64,000 nt of DNA, from NCBI GenBank assembly GCA_025350815.1, contig JANXXE010000143.1, positions 1 through 64,000 of the forward strand, given 5' to 3'. Numbering within the stretch: the first letter of the stretch is position 1; each line of letters starts with the position of its first letter. Below are positions 18,400 through 28,096 of this stretch, piece after piece. The stretch is from Myxococcales bacterium (lineage in GTDB: Bacteria > Myxococcota_A > Polyangia > Fen-1088). Below the pieces are notes generated by a model. The model searched no databases. It was not told where the DNA came from and was given only the letters and a program-made list of their open reading frames with translations. The position numbers and the translations under genes were made by a program.

Positions 18400-19857
18400 A
18401 TGGACACGCGAACCGAATTCCCCGCATTCAAGGTCAAGGACATGTCGCTGGCCGAACTTGGCCGCAAGAAGCTGCGCATGGCGGAAAAGGAAATGCCCGG
18501 TCTGATGTCCTTGCGCCAGGAGTTCAAGGGGCAAAATCCGTTGAAGGGCGCGCGCATCGCGGGCTGCCTGCACATGACCATCGAGACCGCCGTGTTGATC
18601 GAGACGCTGGCGTCGCTGGGCGCCGAGGTGACGTGGACCTCGTGCAACATCTATTCGACCCAGGACGAGGCGGCCGCCGCCATCGCCAAGGCGGGCATCC
18701 CGGTTTTTGCGTGGAAGGGCGAGACGCTGCCCGAATACTGGAACAACATCGAGCTGCAACTGACGGCGTTCAAGGGCGGCCTTGGCCCCAACCTGATCCT
18801 CGACGACGGTGGCGATCTGACGCTGCTGGTGCACAAGGGCGTCGAGTGCGAGAAGACCGGCAAGGCGCCGGATCCCGCCAGCGCCACCAACGAGGAAATG
18901 CGGGTGATCTTCCAGTTGTTGCAGGACAGCCTGAAGGCGTCGAAGACACGCTTCACCACGCTGGCCAAGGAAATCAAGGGCGTCTCCGAGGAGACGACGA
19001 CTGGCGTGCACCGCCTGTACGACATGGCCAAGACGGGGTCGCTGCTGTTCCCGGCCATCAACGTCAATGATTCCGTGACCAAGTCCAAATTCGACAATCT
19101 GTACGGCTGCCGCGAATCGCTGTTCGACGGCATCAAGCGCGCCACCGACGTGATGGTCGCGGGCAAGGTGGTTGTCGTTGCGGGCTACGGCGACGTCGGC
19201 AAGGGCTGCGTGCAGGCGGCGCGTGGTCTGGGGGCCCGTCTGATGGTGACCGAGATCGATCCCATCTGTGCCCTGCAGGCGGCGATGGAAGGCTATGACG
19301 TCGTGACGATGGAAGAGGCGGCGCCGCTGGGCGACATCTTCGTGACGGCCACCGGTTGCGTCGACGTCATCCGCAGCGAGCACATGCAGCAGATGAAGGA
19401 CGAGGCCATTCTGTGCAACATCGGCCACTTCGATTCCGAGATCCAGGTGTCGTTCCTCGAGAACAACAAGGAGATCAAGGAAGAGAACATCAAGCCGCAG
19501 GTCGACCAGTTCATCTTCCCGAACGGCAGGCGGCTGACGTTGCTGGCGCGCGGGCGTCTGGTGAACCTGGGCTGCGGCACCGGCCACCCCAGCTTCGTCA
19601 TGTCCAACAGCTTCACCAACCAAAGCATCGCGCAGATCGCGCTGTGGGCGAACGCCACCAAGGGCAAGGACGAAATGACCGGCATGACCTTCGCCAGCGG
19701 CAAGGTCTACACGCTGCCGAAGAAGCTGGACGAAAAGGTCGCCCGGTTGCATCTCGGCAAGGTCGGCGTCAACCTGACCACGCTGACCAAGACCCAGGCC
19801 GAATACCTGGGCGTGCCCGTCGAGGGGCCGTACAAGCCCGAGTACTACCGCTACTAA
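18400..19857 (+). CDS. ahcY: adenosylhomocysteinase (S-adenosyl-L-homocysteine hydrolase)
   Basis: [47 protein letters not shown]...[42 protein letters not shown]...KPEYYRY. Confidence 0.98.
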   Translation: MDTRTEFPAFKVKDMSLAELGRKKLRMAEKEMPGLMSLRQEFKGQNPLKGARIAGCLHMTIETAVLIETLASLGAEVTWTSCNIYSTQDEAAAAIAKAGIPVFAWKGETLPEYWNNIELQLTAFKGGLGPNLILDDGGDLTLLVHKGVECEKTGKAPDPASATNEEMRVIFQLLQDSLKASKTRFTTLAKEIKGVSEETTTGVHRLYDMAKTGSLLFPAINVNDSVTKSKFDNLYGCRESLFDGIKRATDVMVAGKVVVVAGYGDVGKGCVQAARGLGARLMVTEIDPICALQAAMEGYDVVTMEEAAPLGDIFVTATGCVDVIRSEHMQQMKDEAILCNIGHFDSEIQVSFLENNKEIKEENIKPQVDQFIFPNGRRLTLLARGRLVNLGCGTGHPSFVMSNSFTNQSIAQIALWANATKGKDEMTGMTFASGKVYTLPKKLDEKVARLHLGKVGVNLTTLTKTQAEYLGVPVEGPYKPEYYRY

Positions 19858-19873
19858 GAAGGTGATTGTCGGT

Positions 19874-19906
19874 GTCGCCCGGGGACCTTGTCGGTCGCCG
19901 GGCGAC
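19874..19906. terminator. stem-loop between convergent genes (candidate terminator)
   Basis: GTCGCCCGG (19874-19882) pairs with CCGGGCGAC (19898-19906), 15-nt loop, no clear U tract. Confidence 0.35.
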
Positions 19907-19948
19907 GCGCGTCAGCGCCGGGGGCCAGTCTTCGCCGCGCCGTGAACA

Positions 19949-21286
19949 CTACTTCGAAGACGGTGCCCCGTGGCCGGGGCCCAGGATTTCCTTCACGGCC
20001 TTGGCGTATTCGAACGGGCCCAGGGTCTGGTCGGCGGTGTGACAGCCAAGGCATACGGTTTCGGGCACCTTGCGCGCGGTTCCCTTCTTCTTGTCCACGG
20101 AACGCACGTGACCGACGCCCGGGCCGTGGCAGGACTCGCAGCCGACGTTGGCGAAAAAGGTGGTCGCGGTCTCCAGGCTGCGCGTGCCGCCGGGCTGCAG
20201 GAAACCGACACTGTGGCAGCCGAGGCACGCGGCATCGTGATTGCGCTTCTTTCTGATCAGCGTCGCCAGGGCGTGGGCGTGGTCGGTGGTTTTCCATTGT
20301 TCGAACGCGGGGGCGTGGCACAGCACGCAGGCGTCGTTGCTGGCGTAGTCCCAGGTCTCGAAGGCGGGCGCCTTCTGGGCACCAGGCACTTTCCTTTGGG
20401 GCAGTATCGGGGCTGCGTCCAGTTGCAGCAGGAGGCCCACGCCCAGTTGCTCGGGTACGCTGGCTGCCAGGGGCGTCACATGGTGCGGCGGCGGGCCGGG
20501 CGTGCCTGTACCCGGCCAGACGACGTCCAGGACGCCGGCTGCGCTTGTGGCGTCGCCCGCCTCGACGATCGACGTCTGTCCGGCGACGCCGGCGATTCGC
20601 GGCGCGCCCTCGGTTGACGCGTGGCCAAGAACGACGACGTTGACGCCGCTAACGGCGGCCAGAATTTCCGTCGCCCGTGCTTGTCCGCCGGCCAGATGGA
20701 ACAGGCCCACTATCAGCGATGCCCCTTTGGCCTTTAGCGCGACGACGGCCTCGCGCGCGGCGGCGACTGGGTCGGTGGTGCGCAGGTTCCAGCCCTCGAT
20801 CAGTCCGAAGACGCCGACAGAACGCGCGCCGAGCGGGACCAGGTGATGCGCCAGAAAAAGGCGCTTGCCGTTGTGGCCCAGCAGATTGGTCGCCACCACC
20901 GTCACGTGGGCTGACCGCGCAAGCGCAGCAAAGCGTTCGGGTCCGGCAACCAGATCGGTCTCGCCCGGCGTCACGACGTCGATTCCCATGCGTGCAGCTG
21001 CGGCCAGCATCAGGGCCGGGCGACGCTGGTCGCCAGGCTGTCCTTCTGGGGTTGAAGGCGGCGACAGATCACCTGCGTCCACCTGCAGGATGTCGCTGCC
21101 GGTCGCCCGCGCCCGATCGACGACGGTCGCCCGTCGGGCAAGGCCGGCCACATGCCCGCGCAGTCCCGCCGTGTACGAAAGGGCCGCGCGGGGCTGGGTG
21201 GCTGCAGTGGGATCACGGGCCGTGTGCGCGACCGCGCCCGCCAGCACCGCCGACAGGACGATCCGCAGGCCTGGATTTCGCGCCAT
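19949..21286 (-). CDS. metallophosphatase-like domain fused to tetrahaem cytochrome c
   Basis: N-term DILQVDAGDLS...TPGETD...VVATNLLGHNGK...VVLGHAS; four CXXCH motifs (CVLCH, CLGCH, CESCH, CLGCH). Confidence 0.78.
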   Translation of the reverse strand: MARNPGLRIVLSAVLAGAVAHTARDPTAATQPRAALSYTAGLRGHVAGLARRATVVDRARATGSDILQVDAGDLSPPSTPEGQPGDQRRPALMLAAAARMGIDVVTPGETDLVAGPERFAALARSAHVTVVATNLLGHNGKRLFLAHHLVPLGARSVGVFGLIEGWNLRTTDPVAAAREAVVALKAKGASLIVGLFHLAGGQARATEILAAVSGVNVVVLGHASTEGAPRIAGVAGQTSIVEAGDATSAAGVLDVVWPGTGTPGPPPHHVTPLAASVPEQLGVGLLLQLDAAPILPQRKVPGAQKAPAFETWDYASNDACVLCHAPAFEQWKTTDHAHALATLIRKKRNHDAACLGCHSVGFLQPGGTRSLETATTFFANVGCESCHGPGVGHVRSVDKKKGTARKVPETVCLGCHTADQTLGPFEYAKAVKEILGPGHGAPSSK

Positions 21287-21295
21287 CGAGACATC

Positions 21296-22540
21296 TTACG
21301 CCACAGGTTGTCGGGAACCCGCCGATTCCTGGAGGCCGGTCATCCGTTCCACCTCGCGCAGCACGGCGGATGCGTCGATGCGTCGCCGGTCGCGCACGAC
21401 GGAAAATTCGGCCGGCAGATCCCCGGGCGCGCAGGCGCGTTCTTCGTCGAGGCACACGATCAGCTTGTCCGCGCTGACCTGCCGCAGATGGGCCAGCTTG
21501 CTGGCGAGGTATTCGGGCGTCCAAAAGCCGACAATTTCAACCAGCACCCGGCGCTGCGGGTGGATGCGGTGCTCGACGAGAAAGTCGGGAAAGATGAGGG
21601 TTCCGCCGGCACGCAGCGGTACAGGCTCGCGGATGAGGTGCCAGTCGGGCGCGAGCCGTTCAAAGTCGTCCGCGAAGCGCTGTTCCAGTCGGCTGTCGAA
21701 GGGCACGGGCGGCGCGGGCGCGAAGATGGGCACGCCGCTTTGTAGCGTGACATCGGTGATGCGGCCCCACAGAAGGGCTTGCGCGCGCAGTTCGAAATGC
21801 GCGCACCACACCAGGTGTGGCAGCAGGGCGGCCAGGGCGCGGCCATACAAAAGGGTGTGGCGGAACAGCGAGAACGGCCCCGAGATATCGAGGACGGGCT
21901 CGGTGTCGGGCGTGGTCTGTTTCACCACGCACAGAAGCCCCTGCAGCTTGGCCAGTCTCACGATGGGGCGTGCGGCCCCGCGCACGCGCAACGCGATCCG
22001 GGACGCCCGCATCAGCGCCGCCTGCGTGACGGCGAGGTTGGTTCGCAACGCCAGTTCGGCCGGGCCCGGCGGTGTGGCGGGGGCGCGCACGCGGCGTTCG
22101 GGCGGCAGATCCGCGAACAGGGATTCCAGCAACGCCGCTTGATCAAGCCCAAGGTCGGCCGCGACCGCGGTCAGAATGTCCGTGGCGGGTGCCCGTGTTG
22201 CCGCCGCTGCCGCGAACACGCGCGCGCGCAGGTCAGGTGGTGGCGCGACGGCGATGTTTTCCCGCCGCCACAGGCGGGCCAGCACCCGGGTTGCGCACCG
22301 GCGCTTGAAGTGGGGCGCCTGGCACGGCAGGGGTTCGGCCAGACGTTCGGCAAGCTCCCGCCAGCGGCGCCCCTCGAAACGCTGCATTTCGCGCAGCAAG
22401 ACCTGCAGCCAGGGCTCGTCCTGTGGGCCCAGGAAGTCGAAGAACGCCTCGCTGTCCGTGACCCTAAGCGGCAGTTCGCGTTCGGGCAGCAAGGGGCTCC
22501 GACCTCCTTTCCGCCTGCGCCATCTCGCCGCTGGCGGCAA
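21296..22540 (-). CDS. DUF790 family protein, Bax1-like nuclease
   Basis: C-terminal nuclease-like YRxGGTLIFPDFLVEHR...RVLVEIVGFWTPEYLASKLAHLRQV...KLIVCLDEE; overlaps an XPB-like helicase gene; exact start uncertain. Confidence 0.8.
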   Translation of the reverse strand: MPPAARWRRRKGGRSPLLPERELPLRVTDSEAFFDFLGPQDEPWLQVLLREMQRFEGRRWRELAERLAEPLPCQAPHFKRRCATRVLARLWRRENIAVAPPPDLRARVFAAAAATRAPATDILTAVAADLGLDQAALLESLFADLPPERRVRAPATPPGPAELALRTNLAVTQAALMRASRIALRVRGAARPIVRLAKLQGLLCVVKQTTPDTEPVLDISGPFSLFRHTLLYGRALAALLPHLVWCAHFELRAQALLWGRITDVTLQSGVPIFAPAPPVPFDSRLEQRFADDFERLAPDWHLIREPVPLRAGGTLIFPDFLVEHRIHPQRRVLVEIVGFWTPEYLASKLAHLRQVSADKLIVCLDEERACAPGDLPAEFSVVRDRRRIDASAVLREVERMTGLQESAGSRQPVA

Positions 22541-23837
22541 TGACCAGTTCGTAGATCAGCGCGCGCTTGCCGGGGGCGGGGCGCAGCAAGCGGCCGACCC
22601 GCTGAACGTGCTCGCGCGCGCCGTGGCTGCCGGCGACGACAATGCCCACCTCGGCGTCGGGAACGTCGATGCCTTCGTTCAGAACCTGCGCTGATACCAG
22701 GGCGCGCAACGAGCCTTCGGCAAAACGCTTCAGAACCGCCTGCCGTTCCCTGGAACCGATGTCGCATGTCAGGGGCATGATCAAATGTTCGCGCGCGATG
22801 GCGTACGCGGTTTCGTTGTTGGCGACGAAGATCAGTGTCCGCTGAGCGTGGTGGCGCGCCAGCAGCACACGCAGGGCATCCTGCTTGCTGCGCGGGTAGG
22901 CCAAAAGGCGACTGGCCCGGCGCCAGGCAGACAGGCCGATGCGTCCCTCGTCGGTGCATCTGGCGTGACGGATGAAATCTTCCCACTGGCTGCCCAGGCG
23001 CGCACCCCGAAAGGCGGCGAAGGCCTTGCGGTACACATCGGTAAGGGCGTCGTATTCGCGGCGTTCGTAGGGATCCAGACGCAGTCGCCATGTGATGCGA
23101 TCAAGCGGCGCCAGCGCGTCCCCGGTCAGATCCCCGACGGCCAGGTGACAGACCACGGGTCCGATCAGCGTCGTGATTCGATCGGTCGCGGCACCCGGCG
23201 CGCAGGGCGTGGCGGTCAGCCCAAGACGCAAGGGCGCGATGGTCATTTCCAGTGCCTCGTCGCGGCCGCCGCTGCCGAAGTGGTGCGCCTCGTCGATGAC
23301 CACCAAACCAAACCGGTCGCCCAGGACGGACATGTGGCGGTGCGCGCTGGCGAAGGTCGCCACTGTGATGGGCGCCAGTGTCCGTTCGCCGTCGCCGAAG
23401 CGTCCGACGACGCCGTCATAGAATTCGTCCAGCGCCCCGCACCACTGGGCCACAAGAGCCCGCGTCGGCACCAGGCACAGGATCGGCGCGCGCGTGGCCG
23501 CCATGGCCGCCATCGCCACGCGGGTTTTCCCGGCACCCGTCGGAAGAACAACCAGCCCGCGTCGGCCGGACATGCGCCACGCTTCAAGGGCGGCCTCCTG
23601 GTAGGGCCGCAGCGGGATGGGATGAAAGCCGGACGGATTGGCCAAACGCGGGGACGGCCTGTCCGACACCGGGACGTCCCGCTGCCGCAACGCCGTCAGC
23701 AGCGAATACGTCAGCCGCGCGGGCGCCCTGAAGCAGCCGACCCGATCGTCCCACAGAACGCCGGGGATCTCCTGGATCCGGGCGCTGTCGGGGACGTCAT
23801 GCAGAAGAAGGGTGCCGCGATCGAAGACCAGTCGCAT
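22464..23837 (-). CDS. XPB/Ssl2-like DEAD/DEAH-box helicase
   Basis: DRD-like N-term FDRGTLLLHDV..IPGVLWDDRVGCFRAPA; Walker A LPTGAGKT; VVIDEAHHFG; motif VI EHVQRVGRLLRP. Confidence 0.88.
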   Translation of the reverse strand: MRLVFDRGTLLLHDVPDSARIQEIPGVLWDDRVGCFRAPARLTYSLLTALRQRDVPVSDRPSPRLANPSGFHPIPLRPYQEAALEAWRMSGRRGLVVLPTGAGKTRVAMAAMAATRAPILCLVPTRALVAQWCGALDEFYDGVVGRFGDGERTLAPITVATFASAHRHMSVLGDRFGLVVIDEAHHFGSGGRDEALEMTIAPLRLGLTATPCAPGAATDRITTLIGPVVCHLAVGDLTGDALAPLDRITWRLRLDPYERREYDALTDVYRKAFAAFRGARLGSQWEDFIRHARCTDEGRIGLSAWRRASRLLAYPRSKQDALRVLLARHHAQRTLIFVANNETAYAIAREHLIMPLTCDIGSRERQAVLKRFAEGSLRALVSAQVLNEGIDVPDAEVGIVVAGSHGAREHVQRVGRLLRPAPGKRALIYELVIAASGEMAQAERRSEPLAARTRTAA

Positions 23838-23879
23838 GCCGTCGCTCGATGCGACGGACGTGCCAAGACGCAGACGCGA

Positions 23880-24857
23880 TCAGTGGGCGCGGATGCGATC
23901 CATGACCCACCCCGTGCGCGCGGCGCTGGTGCCCGTGCTGGGGCAAGAGCCGCGGCCCGTCAGCGCACCCACGATGCTGGTGATCAGGGGCTCTTGCACG
24001 TGCGGCGGATTGGGGATGAAGCTGGTCGTCGTTTGGCCGTCGATGGTGATCTCGTGCGGGATATCCGCGAAGGTGGAGAAGGCGATAAGGCCGCGGCTGC
24101 CGATGATTTCCGTTCGGTCGGCACGATCCCCGGCGGCGAAACACCACGAACCCGTCCCGAGGGCGCCGGACTTGAATCGAAACTGGCCAACGACGATGTC
24201 CTCGGCGTCGTACAGCCCGGCCTGGTTCGCTGTCACGCCGTGCGCATCGTTGATGGGGCCCAAGAAGAAATCGAGCAGGTCCAGCGTGTGGCTGGCCAGA
24301 TCCATGAACAGGCCGCCGCCCGCGATTGCCGGAATCACCCGCCAGGGCAGGTTGGCGTGGTCGGCGTGTGCGGGTGCGGGCGGCTGGCGCAATGACACAG
24401 TCACGGCGCGAATGTCGCCAATCGCCCCGGCTGACAGCAGCCGAGCGATCTCCTGGAAACGCGGCAGCGCCCGGCGGTAGTAGGCCACGAACAGCGGTAC
24501 GCGCGCGCGTTCGGCCGCGGTGATCATCTCCAGACAATCGGCGTGGCTGGTGGCCATGGGCTTTTCCACGTAGACGGGCTTGCCGGCCCCTGCGGCCAAC
24601 ACCGCGTATGTCTTGTGCGATGACGGGGGCGTCGCGATGTAAATGGCGTCGACGTCGGGATCGCCGACCAGCGCGGCTGCGTCGTCGTGAACACGCGGCA
24701 CATTGTGACGGTGGGCGTAGTCTTGCGCGCGGACGCGACTGCGCGACGTGACCGCGACCAGGGACGAATGCGGGGGACGCGCAAAAGCTGGACCGCTTTT
24801 GACTTCGGTCACCTCGCCGCAGCCAATCATTCCCCAGCGAATGGTTGCGGGTGCCAC
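23880..24857 (-). CDS. Gfo/Idh/MocA family oxidoreductase
   Basis: GTG start at 24857; WGMIGCGEVTEVKSGPAF...AIYIATPPSSHKTYAVLAAGAGKPVYVEKPMATSHADCLEM. Confidence 0.93.
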   Translation of the reverse strand: MAPATIRWGMIGCGEVTEVKSGPAFARPPHSSLVAVTSRSRVRAQDYAHRHNVPRVHDDAAALVGDPDVDAIYIATPPSSHKTYAVLAAGAGKPVYVEKPMATSHADCLEMITAAERARVPLFVAYYRRALPRFQEIARLLSAGAIGDIRAVTVSLRQPPAPAHADHANLPWRVIPAIAGGGLFMDLASHTLDLLDFFLGPINDAHGVTANQAGLYDAEDIVVGQFRFKSGALGTGSWCFAAGDRADRTEIIGSRGLIAFSTFADIPHEITIDGQTTTSFIPNPPHVQEPLITSIVGALTGRGSCPSTGTSAARTGWVMDRIRAH

Positions 24858-24862
24858 GGGCC

Positions 24863-25288
24863 CTATCCGATCTTGAAGGTCGATCGCAGCAGCGCCTCGA
24901 CGTCGTCGTCGCTGTCCGTGCCGGCCGCGCTGATTCGTGCGGAGGCATTCGCCCCGTTGCCCCAGGGCCACCACAGACAGTATGCAAAGGCGCCCGCGTG
25001 TAAGACGCCGAGGTCGGCCGTGAACATTTTCTGATCTCCGCGCAGCCCGCCTGTCCCGCGCACCAGCTCGCGAACTGCGTCCGGGGCCTTCGTCAACGTC
25101 GGCGCTGTCCAGACAGTGGGCATCGCGGTGGCGGCGGCGGCGCGCGCTACGGGATCGTGTGTCTTGCTGACCGTCGACAGCGCGCATTCGAAACGTTCAT
25201 CCCAGGTCCACGTGCCGGCCGGCCACGCCGCTCGTATGCGGCTGAAGAGATCCGTTAGGGGTTGCCACCGCGCGTCGCCTGAAGCCAT
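24863..25288 (-). CDS. hypothetical protein
   Basis: 141-aa ORF on the same strand just upstream of the oxidoreductase; no family recognised. Confidence 0.5.
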   Translation of the reverse strand: MASGDARWQPLTDLFSRIRAAWPAGTWTWDERFECALSTVSKTHDPVARAAAATAMPTVWTAPTLTKAPDAVRELVRGTGGLRGDQKMFTADLGVLHAGAFAYCLWWPWGNGANASARISAAGTDSDDDVEALLRSTFKIG

Positions 25289-25382
25289 GGGTCCATATTA
25301 CTTTACTACCCCGGGGGGGCGGGCGAAATGCGGACATCGCCCTGCAGTCGTTTTTGGCGGCCGGTCGTCTTATCGTAGACCC

Positions 25383-26093
25383 GTGACCCTCGACACCTAC
25401 CGCAAGAAGCGGCGCTTTTCTGTTACCACCGAGCCCCAGGGCACGACGGCCGGCGGTGCGCGCAAGACGAAGGCCCTGGCGTTCGTGGTGCAGAAGCACC
25501 GGGCGACGGCGTTGCACTATGACGTGCGGCTGGAATGGGGTGGGGTGATGCTGTCGTGGGCGGTGCCGAAGGGCCCCTGTTACGACCCGACCGTCAAACG
25601 CCTGGCCATGCAGGTCGAGGACCATCCAATCGAATACAACAAGTTCGAGGGCATCATCCCCGAGGGTGAGTACGGCGGCGGCACCGTGATGATCTGGGAC
25701 CATGGTTCCTGGACGCCCGAATCCCCCGATGCGGACGCCGCGCTGAAGAAGGGGGATCTCAAACTAACCTTCCACGGCAAGAAGCTGCGGGGATCCTGGG
25801 TGCTGGTGCGCACGCGTGGGCGCCCCGGCGACGGCAAGCCTGCGTGGTTGATGATCAAACACCGCGACCAGTGGGCCAGCACCGAGGACGTGACGGAACT
25901 GGCGCCGCGGTCAGTGGTGTCCAATCGCCTGCTGATCGAGATCGCCCGCGACGAAGGCGGCGATATGCGCAAGGCGGCCGACGGGGATCCGCGCGCGTTG
26001 CTGCAGGAGATCCTCAAAAACCCCGCGTTGCTGGCGCCGCCGAAGCTGCGGCACAAGAAGGCGGTCTGGCGCTCGAAGAAGGCCGTGTCGTAG
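25383..26093 (+). CDS. LigD-type 3'-phosphoesterase (PE) domain protein, stand-alone
   Basis: FVVQKHRATALHYDVRLEWGGVMLSWAVPKGP...VEDHPIEYNKFEGIIPEGEYGGGTVMIWDHGSW...GSWVLVRTRG; GTG start; no ligase or polymerase domain. Confidence 0.92.
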   Translation: MTLDTYRKKRRFSVTTEPQGTTAGGARKTKALAFVVQKHRATALHYDVRLEWGGVMLSWAVPKGPCYDPTVKRLAMQVEDHPIEYNKFEGIIPEGEYGGGTVMIWDHGSWTPESPDADAALKKGDLKLTFHGKKLRGSWVLVRTRGRPGDGKPAWLMIKHRDQWASTEDVTELAPRSVVSNRLLIEIARDEGGDMRKAADGDPRALLQEILKNPALLAPPKLRHKKAVWRSKKAVS

Positions 26094-26113
26094 CGGCGTG
26101 ACCGCCCGGCCCC

Positions 26114-26995
26114 CTAGTGTGGCCGCTCGCCGGCGGCCAGACGGGCAATGTCGGCCGGGGGCAGCGCGCGGCGGTACAGCAGGACCTCATCGATGATGCC
26201 CTCGAAGTTGTTGGACGCGGTGTCGCTGTTGTCGTCGATGTTGCCGCCGATGGTGAAAGCCGTGGTGTCCGCCGTCGTCGCTTCACCGAGGGTCACGACC
26301 CGGTCCTCGACCCCACCAACGAAAATCCGGCCCACCGTCCCGTCGTAGGTTGCAGCCACGTGTACCCAGACGCCTCTTGGCAACTGGCGCGCCAGGAAGC
26401 CCGCATTATTGAACACGACGATCAGGCCCGCCGGGGTGACGAACAGTGCGTAGTATTCGCCTGAGGACGCGCCGATCTGTCTGGCCAGGATGGTGCCGAA
26501 TTTCACCGAGGAATCGGCAGGATTGATCCAGGCCGCCATCGTGTACGCGTTCCTGATGCTGTTGATGCTGGTGGAGGGGGGGATTTGCACCCATCCCTTG
26601 CGCTCAAAACGTAGCCCCGTGCCAAAATGCCCTGGGGTCCAACTGGTCGTGGCGTCCATGTCGCGCAGGACGCCGGCGTTGGCGTTGGGCGAAGAATCCA
26701 GCGCAGTGCCACTGCCCGACCCGTCGTCCAACGCCCAGTGTCCGATGAGATCCAGGTCGAGGGACGAAGATCCAGGTGGCGTGGGGTTTGCGTCCCGAAT
26801 GTCCCCAGGGCCCGCGTCCGGCGGTGGCGTGGGGTTTGCGTCTCGAATGTTCGCAGGGCCCGCGTCCGGCGGAAAGGCCGCGGCGGCGTCGGACGTTGGT
26901 GTCGCCCCGTTTCGACCGGTAAACAGGGGGTTTGCCCTGTGGCACCCGGATATCGCCGCAAACGGCACGGCAAGAGACAGCATCCAGACACGCAC
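26114..26995 (-). CDS. LamG (concanavalin-A-like) domain lipoprotein
   Basis: LIGHWALDDGSGSGTALDSSPNANAGVL...YTMAAWINPADSSVKFGTILARQ...VHVAATYDGTVGRIFVGGVE. Confidence 0.85.
   Translation of the reverse strand: MRVWMLSLAVPFAAISGCHRANPLFTGRNGATPTSDAAAAFPPDAGPANIRDANPTPPPDAGPGDIRDANPTPPGSSSLDLDLIGHWALDDGSGSGTALDSSPNANAGVLRDMDATTSWTPGHFGTGLRFERKGWVQIPPSTSINSIRNAYTMAAWINPADSSVKFGTILARQIGASSGEYYALFVTPAGLIVVFNNAGFLARQLPRGVWVHVAATYDGTVGRIFVGGVEDRVVTLGEATTADTTAFTIGGNIDDNSDTASNNFEGIIDEVLLYRRALPPADIARLAAGERPH
26777..26872. repeat. two-copy 48-bp in-frame tandem repeat
   Basis: gtggcgtggggtttgcgtc(c/t)cgaatgt(c/t)c(c/g)cagggcccgcgtccggcg repeated; encodes the PPDAGP(A/G)(N/D)IRDANPTP repeat. Confidence 0.8.
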
Positions 26996-27067
26996 TCCGT
27001 AATCAGCATGCCAGACGGCGACGAAGGTGTCACAGATCGCGCCCGACGTCGTGTCGCCCGACGCGGG

Positions 27068-28096
27068 TTAAGGCCGCTGTCGACGCTTGCTGTGCTGGTC
27101 GAAGAAATCGAGAACCCGCGGCTCGGCCAAACCAACGACCGTGGTGTGGGTCGCACCAGCGATCTCAAGGAACTGGGGTGCATGGCCATGTTCCCGCAGC
27201 GCCTTTGCCATCTGTCGCGCCAGCGCCACGGTGCCCGGATCATCCTTTGAACCGACGATCACCATCAGCGCCTTGTCCTTGACCTTGTCGAAGGGGAAGC
27301 CATCGGGCCGCGTGCCGGCGGCGCTGATCGCCAGGCCGGCGAACCTGTCGGCGTATTTGGTGCCGATGTGCCAGCCCCCTGTCCCGCCCGCGGAATGCCC
27401 AAACAGGTAAACGCGCCCGCGGTCGACGGGATATTCCGTTTTGACCAGGTCGAAGACGTTAATCACGTCCTGCTCGCTTAGCGCGCCTTCGCGTTGTCGC
27501 GCAGGATCGTTGGATGCCGACGCGTTGTAGCCTGCGTTGGGGCGATAGCCCAGCGGACACACCACCAGCCAGTTGTGCGCCTCGGCCAGCCTGGCCAGCA
27601 TGCCGCCGTCGCGATCGAAGTAGAAATCGTGATCCCGGGTGTTTCCGTGTAGCACCAGCAGCATGCGCAGTTTCGCCCGGCCATCCCAGGCGGTCGGAAC
27701 GTACACGCGGTAGGGCATGATCTCGTTCGCGGTCTCGAAGAAATAATGCCGTTCGTGATCACCGGTCGCACGGAACAGGGGATCCTTGCCCTGCTCAAGC
27801 GCGTCGAGTAATCCAGCCGAAACGCGCACTTCCTTTGCAAAGTCGAAAGTCTGCGTGCCGTCTTCGCGCAAACCGAAGTCGTTGCTGCCGAGTTTGCGGC
27901 TGCCCTGCTTGATCAGTCTCGCCACATCGAAGGGCCAGCGCACGCTGGCCTTGGCGCTGTCGTGCCCCGGGATGCGGGCCAGGCGGCGCTCGACGGCGGC
28001 GCGCATGGCGATAACTTCATCGACCGTCTGTGCCCGTGCCGGTCCCGTGGCTGCGGCAAGAAGAACCAGGCACAGCCCGAGCGCGGCTAGTCGCAT
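27068..28096 (-). CDS. secreted alpha/beta-hydrolase (esterase/PHB depolymerase-like)
   Basis: Signal MRLAALGLCLVLLAAATGPARA; MLLVLHGNTRDHDFY; nucleophile motif GHSAGG; C-terminal GATHTT. Confidence 0.85.
   Translation of the reverse strand: MRLAALGLCLVLLAAATGPARAQTVDEVIAMRAAVERRLARIPGHDSAKASVRWPFDVARLIKQGSRKLGSNDFGLREDGTQTFDFAKEVRVSAGLLDALEQGKDPLFRATGDHERHYFFETANEIMPYRVYVPTAWDGRAKLRMLLVLHGNTRDHDFYFDRDGGMLARLAEAHNWLVVCPLGYRPNAGYNASASNDPARQREGALSEQDVINVFDLVKTEYPVDRGRVYLFGHSAGGTGGWHIGTKYADRFAGLAISAAGTRPDGFPFDKVKDKALMVIVGSKDDPGTVALARQMAKALREHGHAPQFLEIAGATHTTVVGLAEPRVLDFFDQHSKRRQRP

Noticed and set aside
18382-19752. 456-aa ORF antisense to ahcY
   Set aside because: Mirror ORF from high-GC codon bias; composition low-complexity (His/Arg/Gln-rich) and the opposite strand has an unambiguous enzyme.
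22785-24395. 536-aa ORF antisense to the XPB-like helicase and oxidoreductase
   Set aside because: Spans two well-supported genes on the opposite strand; no domain.
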